A stretch of 64,000 bases of DNA from positions 6,076,001 to 6,140,000 of the forward strand of contig JAHCVI010000001.1 of assembly GCA_019096155.1 (NCBI GenBank). Direction: 5' to 3'. The notes under the pieces were generated by a model, which saw nothing but the letters and a program-made list of their open reading frames with translations, was not told where the DNA came from and searched no databases. Below are positions 56,210 to 64,000 of the stretch, piece by piece. Made by a program: the position numbers and the translations under genes. The stretch is from Staphylotrichum longicolle. Its lineage: Eukaryota > Ascomycota > Sordariomycetes > Sordariales > Chaetomiaceae. Within the stretch, counting starts at the first letter, position 1. Every line of letters starts with the position of its first letter.

Positions 56210-59200
56210 TGCCTCCGCCGTTGGTGGGGCCGGGGCCGCCGCCGATGCTGCCGCTGGCGATGCCGATGGATTCGGAGTTGAAGCTGGGCGCCTGCCTGCT
56301 GCGGCGGCGGTAGTTGTCGACCGAGAGCTCGACCTGGTCGAGGAGGGTGCTGACTTTGTTCTCGGCGTCCTGGGCACGGCGCTCGAGGAGGGCGTTCTCG
56401 GTCTGGAGCTGCTCCAGGTCGCGCTTGGAGGTCTCGAGGCGCCGGCGGACGTCCTCTGCGCCGTGGAGAGCCGAGTCGCGCTCCCGCTGCGTGTTGGCGA
56501 GCTCCTGCCGGATGGACTGGATTTGTTGTTCGAGATTGAAGGCCGTGTCCTTGAGTTCGGACTGGAGATTGTCAATCTCCGTCTGCAGGGCCCTTTCCTG
56601 CATCTCCCAGCCTTCGGGCGCCTGCGAAGACTTGGCGGCCGAGTCTTGGGCTTCCAGCTTCTCCTCGAGCTCGACCAGCTGCTCCTTGAGCCGCGCGTTC
56701 TCGGTCTTGTAGCGCGAGAGCTGCTCGTTGAGCTGTTTCAGCATCTTTTCGGTACCCTTGACGTAGTGCACAGCCGATTGATAGTCGTTCTCGAGCTGCG
56801 CGAGCTTATCGCGGTACGTCGATTCGGACTCCTGGGCCTGAGCCTCGGCCTGGGTCCTGGTCTCTTCGAGTGCCGCCCGGGCAACGCTGAGCTGCTGTTC
56901 AAGCTCCCGCAGTCGCATTTGCTCGGGGGAGCCTTCGCGAGGGCTGCTGCGTGGGCTGCTGCGCGCCCGGACGGCCAGGGTGGGGGAAATACCGCGCTCG
57001 CCAAGGATATCCTTGAGGGCATTATACTGAACCTGCATGGCGTTGGTCTCGACCTGTTGCTTAGCCAGCTGCTGCTTAGCGTCCGAGTTGGCAGCCTGAA
57101 GAGACTGCGTTTCTCTAAGAGCGTTCTGCAGTTGCCGACGAATCGTAACGCCCTCACGGCTCGCTTGTTCTTGGTACGCCTCCAGCCCGGCGATGCGCTC
57201 TTCAGCGCCGCGCAACCTGTCTGCCGCGTTGTCCGCTTCTTGCTGGTATTTCCTGACCAGAGCATTGGCCGCGTCGACCTGTGCTTGGAGAGCACGAACC
57301 CGTTCGCTGTCGCCCTTGTCCGCCTTGGCAGTATCCTTCATCGAGATCTTCTCCAGCCCAGCGAGCACGGCATCGTGATGCATCCGCGCCTCGTTGGCGT
57401 GTTGCTCCGCCAGTTCCTCCACGTCACGTAAGCGCTGCGTGGTCGCGACAAGCTCTGCAGTGCGCGCCTCATGCTCCGCCTTGAGCTTGTTAAGCTTCGC
57501 CTCGATGGTATCCCTGAGTGCTCGCTCCTCGTCGAGTTTCCGTTCCAGCAAGGCCTTGGTCTCTGCAGAAGCTGCCACCGCCGCACGGAGGGAGTCAAAT
57601 GTCTCTGCGTGTTCCTTGGAGCTCCCTGCAACATCATTGTACTTTTGCTCAAACTCGTCCTTTTCGACTCGCAGCATTTGTGCTGTTGCGACGGCTTCCG
57701 CCGCGGCGACCGACTGCTCCCGGGCTTCCCGCTGTGCCATGTGCAACTCGGCCTTGAGGCGCTCGAGCTCGGATGCGTTTTGCTGCTTGTAGTTCTCGAG
57801 GTCCGCCATCCTCTTCTGCGCCGCGTTGGCTGTGTCGTCCGCAAGCTTCCGCGCCTTCCTCTCGGCCTCGTACTCGTTGCTGAGGCGCTCCAGCTGGGCC
57901 TCCAGTTCCTTTTGGTTGTTGAGCGCAAAAGCAAGCTTCCTGCGTATTTCGCCACTCCGATCGTCCAGGTCCTTATCGCTGTCGAGCTGTGGCGTGCTGC
58001 TGGCGCTTCCCCCGACTCGTGCGGCAAGCTTCGCCTTAGCATACACCGCCTCCTGAATAGCAGCATCACGTTGCTTCTCAGCTTCAGCAATCTGCCTGGC
58101 TGCCAAGACGGCCTGCTTATCGACGGATGCCTGCACGTTAGCCAGTTCAGTCCGCATAGCAAGCAGAGCCTCGATGAGCGGCTTGTCGTCGTCATCAAAC
58201 GAATCCATGGCCCGGCTGTCGAGAACCGGGCTGAGGGAGGCATTGGGCACGTAGCCAGCCTTCCGTGCCAACTCCAACTCCGACGCGTACCAGGCATTGC
58301 GGTTCCTGGCAGAATCGAGCTCTTTCAGCAACGCAACTGTCTGCGAGTTCCTCGTTGATGACCTCCTCGACAGGGGATTGCTGGGCTGGCGAGTTGGCGG
58401 TGGCGGAGAGGCTGGCCGGGTTATTGCCTGCTTGAGGGTCGGCTCGGTTGTGCTGTCAACAGACCCCTGGCCCCGTGTTTTCGATGGTTTTGGTTTCGGA
58501 GCTTCTGCGGCCTGTAATTCTGCTTGCCGCGAAGAGGACCGCGGAGGGTTCTGGGTTGGTGGAGTGCGCCGCCCGTTCATGGCCAGGCCATCTCCCTCCC
58601 TGAGCGCTGCGACCTGCTGCGGAATGGGCGACGTCACAGGGGATGTGGGAGGCTGTTCTAGTCGATCCAAAGAGGAGGTTCTTGGACGGGGCGGGGCTGC
58701 AGTGAGCCCCGGTTTTGGCGGTTGCCCTCTTGGTGGAGGCCCTGCAGGCCCAACAGGGCCAGTTGGGCCCATGGGGCCTGTTGGCCCAGGAAGCCTGGCT
58801 GGGCCGTTGAGTTGGCCGTTCAGTGGGTTGGGCTCGCCGGTTGGAGACTTGTAACCATTGGCACCAGGAACTCCGGTCTGTCGCCTGGCATCGGACGGGC
58901 CATTCGAGCCTTCACGTGAAGGGGTGTTGCGGGCTGACGTCGGGGCAGAAACATCGCTCGGACGTCTGTTCCGAGGTGCATCCCGGTTGGTCGTCGCGTC
59001 GTTTGGATATCGAATCTTAGTTGTGTCCAAGCAGTAGACAAGCGCCAGGTCATTAACGGCGGTAGCAGCAGAGCTCGGTTCCCCTCCAACGACCACGACC
59101 GTCTTGCCAACGGCGGTCATGCTGTGTCCGGACCGCGGGGAGGGCGATGGGCCCATGTTTTGGAAGGTGTACCAGCGGCGCGAGGTGATCCTGAATGCTG

Positions 59201-60540
59201 CCAAATCGCCGAGGTCTGCCCCCTCCTCGGTACGGCCTCCGAAAATGTACATTACGTCGTCGACTATGGCCGCGGCATGGCCTTCTCGTGGAGACGGGAT
59301 GTAGCCGATACAATCCAACTGGGACCAGAGATTTGTCATGGGATCATAGCACCAAACATCATTGAACCACTGGAACCCGTTTGTGCCACCAAACCTAGAT
59401 GGTTTTAGTAAGCAGTGCCATCAGCCCCGGGGCGCGAAATACTTACAGGTACAGCTTATCATTAAAAGTTACAACGGAGTGGTTGGTCCTGGCGGGCGGC
59501 AGCTTGCCCTGGGATGGGCTCCCGCTGTCACTGCTGGGAATAAGCATCTCCCAGCGGTTGTTTGGCATCTGGAGCTGGTTCAGGTCGAAGGCGGCAAGGT
59601 CATTCATAAAGTAACCCTCCACCTGGCCACCAAAGATGTAGATCTTGGAACCCAGAATGTTCAAGGAATGGCCGTATCGACCGGTGGGCCGGATCCCGCC
59701 GGGCAGCGCTCTTGACCATTGCCTCGTCGCTGCGGTGTGTCAGCAAGCCCATTCCAAAGGGGGCATACACTACCGGCTTACATGTGTTCAGCAAGTAGAG
59801 GGTCTCGTCAAGAACATCGGTTTCCTCAATCTTGGTATCTCCGCCAAACACAATGAACGCGTTCCCTACGAGCAAGCTCGCATGACCAACTCTTGGCCCT
59901 GGTCCCTCGGCGGTGGTTGCGAGCGGGTAGCAGGCCATGTTGGCGCCCGCTTCGATCAGCCAAAGGTCGCCCTTCACGGTTGAGCTATTAATCAAACCGC
60001 CCATAACGTAGATGTCGCCCTCCTTGGACGAGACCGAATTGACCGCAGCGCCATATCTGGGAAACGGACTCGGGTGCGACGACGTGTAAGTTAGCCTGCG
60101 CTGCGACCAGGGGTAGAGCGAAGCGTTCTGGCTTGCGGGCGATTGATTGGCAACGCCGTTGCGCAGCTATGGGTTCCAGATGTTAGCTTCCGCGTCCCTG
60201 CGCTGAGGAAAGAAGGTTGGGTTTTGGAGGTGGTGAAAGGGGATGGGAAACACACTGGTGGCTCGCCAGGATGTTGCTGCTGTTGCTGCTGCATCTGGGA
60301 CGGGTTCTGTGGTTGCTGGTCCAAACTCTGGCCACGTTGGCGGGCGTAAGACTGGTCCGGGCTGCCCATACTGCCATCGTTGTCGATGGAATGGAGGCTG
60401 CCGGTCGGGGTGGACCGAGAGCCCTTCTCCTCCCTCATGCGCGACGTCGCGCCCCCCATGGTCGAGCCCGAGCCCTGCGATCCATCTCGGCTCGTGAGCC
60501 CCCGGTCCTGGTGCTTCTTCGACTTGAAAAGGAACGCCAT
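55767..60540 (-). CDS. Tea1-like kelch-repeat / coiled-coil cell polarity protein
   Basis: Tea1 rides on microtubule plus ends and marks growth sites at cell or hyphal tips. Exons: 60540-60256, 60166-59782, 59729-59447, 59394-55767 (introns 89, 52, 52 bp); 1526 residues. The N-terminal 95 residues are Ser/Gln-rich with a Q run. Kelch repeats follow over about residues 100-420, each with a GG pair: DIYVMGGLINSS, AFIVFGGDTKIE, KIYIFGGQVEGYF, FGGTNGFQWFNDVW, VMYIFGGRTEEG, VVVVGGEPSS. A long Pro/Ser/Arg-rich linker leads to coiled coil from about residue 680 to 1400 (AEKQRDAAIQEAVYAKAKL and many heptads). Near the C-terminus a GTT repeat codes nine Asn. The order kelch-linker-coil is that of Tea1/TeaA. 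The kelch part needs all three introns removed. Confidence 0.9.
56184..56210. repeat. GTT trinucleotide microsatellite (codes for poly-Asn)
   Basis: Nine GTT units in the last exon of the Tea1-like gene, read as nine Asn on the minus strand; likely length-variable between strains. Confidence 0.9.
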
Positions 60541-63229
60541 GGCGGGCTGCTCTGATCGCTCGTCGTCGTGCGACGGCGCGGGGATGCTGGTCGGGCGGTG
60601 CTGCGATGTCGGGGGGGAAATGCTGGCGACCAGGTCTCGAGCAGGTGCACGTCGCTCAATTGACTGGACAATGGTGCAGCAGCTGGGCGTCGCGGCCAGA
60701 CGGGACCGTGCAGCAGCCAGTGACGCCGTTGGCGGGCGGGTGCAGAGTCGGGGAGAGGTCAGCTACGCGGACCGAGGAGGAGGGATGCCGGCGATGGAGT
60801 CGACGCTCGAGAGTAGCGATGGCCGGGAGAGCATTGGTTTCACGGTGGAGTCGGCGCAGCAAGACAGTTCGACTTTTGGTGGTCAACCTCCTGGCTTTTT
60901 TTTAATGAGGGGGCCCCCTGTCAGGAACCTCCAGGTTCCCAAAGCGGATAGCGCCTAAAAGGGAGAGAACCGACGAAAAAGCAAACAGGTTCAAGAACTA
61001 TGGCGTCGTGGCGGCCGAGAGCATCGCCGTTTCATCAAAGTCGAGTGTCCCGTCAATGCAATCCGATATTTCCAGGGAGAACAGTTGGACGTCAGATTCG
61101 ACGCATGGGATGGAAAAGGGCCAAGTTGGAAGCCTGAGCCTCTGAGGTCCAGCAGGAGGGCGCCCGTGCAGCGAGCTAAGACGGGGCGGGCACAGGCGGG
61201 CGACGGGGATTGGGGCAGAGGAACTGGTGGAAACCGCATCTCGGGCCACGAGCGGAGCGCCATGCACCCGCCGCCTTGCAGAAACATTGGGAGCTGGCCA
61301 ATCACGAACCGTCTTTTGGCTCCGCGCCTCCCAACCCAGCGTTGCGTGGTTGGCACGAAAGGGGCAGAGAAGCTCTCAGGGGTTGCCGGTCTTTCCAGAA
61401 GCACGCTTCGAGGCGCCATTCATCGTTCAGCTTGTTCGGTCACTGGCGAGCACTCACTCATCAGCAGCAACTCAGCGCAGAGAAGAGAGAGGCGCTGTCG
61501 GACAACCCGAACGTGCATCGCCTTGCTGATTTCTATTCTAGGAGCTTCTTATCATCTGGAATCAAGCCATCTTCTTGAATCCTGTGATTCCAACGGTTCT
61601 TTCCACAGTAAACCCGTAGCCCCAACGAGTTCTATGCCAAGAACAGCATTCGTCGGCAGAGACGAGGACCATCAATGCGATGCAACCTTTCGTTTACAAG
61701 TGCTAACAAACGAATCTTTTCCTGTAGTAACTGTGCGTCCGATTCCCGCAATTTGTAACGCCGGCTGCTGCAGTCACAATTCCAATTCCTCGATGCCGTC
61801 AGGACCCTTTAACAGTGTGAGAACCATACTTATTGAGGGGAGGTCTTTGGTGCCGAAGGAGAGGTGGCCCCGCTTATGCAAATCATCGCTGGTCTTGGGG
61901 ACCCGCTGCTGCGTTCAAGTCGAACAGCTCAAATTGGGACGGGACTGAAGCACTTGGTGGTCGCACATCTTGAGTTTTGCCTGAGACCATGGAGAAGCCG
62001 AGACTCAAATACAGTCGGGACACTTAGTTTAGAGGTATTTTTCAATGCTCTTCTGAAGTTCGAACTGCTCGTGAGTTTGTGCATTCATGCTCCGCCCTCC
62101 CCCTTTCCGAGCAAGGTGACATTGAGCCCTTTCTGACCCCAACCTACATTTGTTTCATGTTTCAGCTAAGCGAGCCGTCTTAACTCGCTCAGGTTCAGGC
62201 CGCAGCTCACTTGGCTCAGAGACCCGTCTTGCCTGTGTGACCCTGACTGAAAAACACACTTCATCTTAATCATTTAAAGTCCAACACTGTAGACAACGTG
62301 CGAACATCAGTAATGTGAACAAAATCTAGAGGGGTCACATATAAAGTTGCTGCGATATGCTTTTCCACTTGGCCTTTTTCTGTACCTCGATGCCTGCCTG
62401 CCATTCAGGTCTGTCTATGGCCACCGCATGCATGTGAAGATGAGCTATACACCCTCCAACACTCTATTCACACCAAGCTACTCCAAACATGATCTTCAAC
62501 AGGAAAACACCTTATGTATCCGGTAGGTACCCAGGGAGAGAGATGGCACTTCCAGTGAAGGTTGACATGTCACGTGTCTAGAGTCCAGCTTGCACTGCAG
62601 CTTCCCGATGCGAGGCTGAATTGCATGTCCTGTCGGCTGCCCGTTTGGCGGGGTTGGCCCCACTTTGTCTTGGGACAGGGCGGTCAAGACAGCGCTTCCA
62701 GGCCGCCCCATCAACGAGCGGACCGCTGGACCACTGGATTTAGGTCCATAGCGACTCGAACCCGAGCACAGCCCGCCAAGACCTGGCCGCGCACGGCTTC
62801 CCGTCTGGAGCCTCGAACCGCGCTGAACGACGTCAAGGATGCCTTTGCGGACTTGGGTCTTTTGCCGCAACCTCCGGACTCGCACCTCCAGACGCGCACG
62901 ATAAACAACGACTTGCTTTCGGATCTCCTGGTCTCCTGGTCTCCTCGTCTCCTGTTTGTCGACAGAGAAGGCCGCATCCCGTATTTACCTGTACGGTGCA
63001 TGGTTTGATGCCTGTCAGATACCGTTAGTCCCTCTCTGCAGCTGCTTGACCTGCTTCTGCTGCAATTCGTCCGTCACCGAGGACCATCAGCTCGTCGTCC
63101 TTGCCTTGCCCAACACCGGCCGACGAGACATCGGGCAACGGCACCGGCCCTCTTGCCCCGACACCCGAGTTCCATCTCGCCCACTCCTGCCTAGATCATG
63201 GTCATCTTCCGGCCCTGACTGACTCTACC
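60541..63229. other. Long divergent region between Tea1-like and Kog1-like genes
   Basis: 2.7 kb separates two start codons. Frames on both strands are short and do not resemble proteins. The long 5' space suits highly regulated genes with long leaders, which is inference. Confidence 0.5.
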
Positions 63230-63832
63230 ATGACGGCCATTTCCCTCGACGTGCCGCCGCCTGCTCAGTTTGGCCAAGGGCAGAGCTCGGCTCAATTCTC
63301 GAGAGCCGCCGCTCTCGCCGCCACTGCTGCCTCTGCTGCTTCGTCTCCCGCCCGCCACCCTGGCTCCTTCTCACGCCAGACGACTCTCGCCATGTCGCAT
63401 CTTCAAGCACAGTATGCTGAGGCCTCAGCATCTGCGACCGCCGCAGCCTCGACAGCGCTGTCGCAACCAAACGGCACCATGCGCTCTGCGTCGCCGAGCC
63501 ACGCGCCCCCGCCACCGGGACCGTCGATGGCCCATCGCAGACGAAAGACGTCGCCGATCCCCTCTTCGTTGCGAAGACCCTCGAGCGCGCCCGGAGACGA
63601 ACAGGGCGGTCCCTCAAACAATCGCGCCGAGCACAGAGTTGACGACGACGGCAATCACACCGCTGTCGCAAGAACTGCGAAGCCCCCCTTACTCCGATCC
63701 AAGAGCGAGCACGCTGGTCTGCGCTACCATGAGACCGACGACGAGGTTGAGGAGGAACACTACGACTTGGGGGCGAGGCACGGCTTTGAGGACCACTACC
63801 TGTCTGAAGACATCATCGCTCAGCTTGCCAAT
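63230..63832 (+). CDS. Kog1/Raptor-like TORC1 subunit, first exon only (gene runs off the window)
   Basis: Raptor/Kog1/Mip1 presents substrates to the TOR kinase in TORC1. Only the N-terminal 201 residues are here: a Ser/Ala-rich start, HRRRKTSPIPSSLRRPSSAP, KPPLLRSKSEH, then an acidic patch and RHGFEDHYLSEDIIAQLAN. The last segment resembles the residues just before the conserved Raptor block (YFTDKRHET...) in filamentous fungi. A good donor (AAT|GTAAGC) follows at 63833 and I do not find the continuation before 64000, so intron 1 is over 168 bp. The continuation by direct reading (VSALSFAESP...) looks unreal. The Raptor call rests on a short leader region, hence moderate confidence. Confidence 0.6.
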
Positions 63833-64000
63833 GTAAGCGCTCTTTCATTTGCAGAATCCCCAACCGCGATGCGTGCTCGGCAGGGCCAGCTCGGCGGGAT
63901 TTGCCAGAGCCGTATTCCAGGAATTCAATTCATCTATGCCGCCGTGCCGGGCAATGTGCCTTGACGGAACCGGGCGCAACACACATCAGGGCGGAGCTGG

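Noticed and set aside
56163..57431. Plus-strand frame of 422 codons, rich in Leu and Val
   Set aside because: Antisense of the Tea1-like coiled coil; Leu/Val-rich because the sense strand is rich in Gln, Glu and Lys codons.
62745..62790. GGGTTCGAGTC on the minus strand as a tRNA B-box
   Set aside because: The flanking bases do not form a T-stem and no acceptor stem is found.

Overview
This window is nuclear DNA from a filamentous ascomycete. The evidence is short spliceosomal introns (about 48-90 bp, donors GTAAGT/GTATGT/GTGAGT, branch points of GCTAAC or CTGAC type), GC-rich coding sequence, and proteins of clear Pezizomycotina type (Uls1/Ris1 ATPase, Tea1-like kelch protein, Mec1/UVSB kinase, fucose-lectin-like membrane protein). 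The look of several proteins suggests Sordariomycetes, probably Sordariales/Chaetomiaceae; that placement is inference. There is no sign of a plasmid, phage, CRISPR, operon or intact transposon.

Layout. 0-2.5 kb: a His/Ser-rich hypothetical gene (-) whose frame is broken twice, with G-quadruplex-type runs 3' of it. 2.5-9.6 kb: mostly non-coding, holding COX16 (-) and a patch of decayed F-box-like gene fragments in both orientations. 9.6-12.9 kb: three small housekeeping genes, all (-): ATP synthase subunit d, NAC alpha and ribosomal protein eL14. 14.3-15.5 kb: LYC1-type acetyltransferase (+). 16.1-18.5 kb: membrane-bound nucleotide pyrophosphatase/phosphodiesterase (+). 19.7-24.0 kb: SNF2-RING ATPase of the Uls1/Ris1 type (+). 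24.9-26.6 kb: membrane-anchored lectin-like protein (-). 28.7-31.2 kb: 6-phosphofructokinase (-), divergent from Mediator subunit 17 (+, 32.5-34.4 kb). 35.2-36.9 kb: Arg/Glu-rich filamentous-fungal protein (-). 39.5-40.9 kb: PARP-type zinc-finger protein (-). 41.5-49.2 kb: Mec1/ATR kinase (-). 49.6-51.8 kb: SRP receptor alpha (-), divergent from Yif1 (+). 54.0-54.8 kb: Mpv17/PMP22-family protein (+). 55.8-60.5 kb: Tea1-like kelch/coiled-coil polarity factor (-), divergent from the first exon of a Kog1/Raptor-like gene (+) that runs off the right edge.

The genes are mainly core cell functions: energy (PFK, ATP7, COX16), translation and targeting (eL14, NAC, SRP receptor), transcription and chromatin (MED17, Uls1, PARP-finger protein), DNA-damage and growth signalling (Mec1, Kog1), trafficking (Yif1) and polarity (Tea1). 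They are not an obvious cluster and I see no convincing new biological system. The observations most worth a second look are: (a) eight apparent single-base frame breaks in four otherwise good genes, all in G/C-rich runs, probably sequence errors; (b) the graveyard of F-box-like fragments; (c) a SUMO-interacting motif and three SUMO-acceptor consensus sites in the Uls1-like protein; (d) telobox sequences upstream of COX16 and MEC1; (e) introns that stay in frame without stops in MEC1 and the Uls1-like gene. Exon borders were deduced by eye from splice signals and reading frame, so single borders may be wrong.
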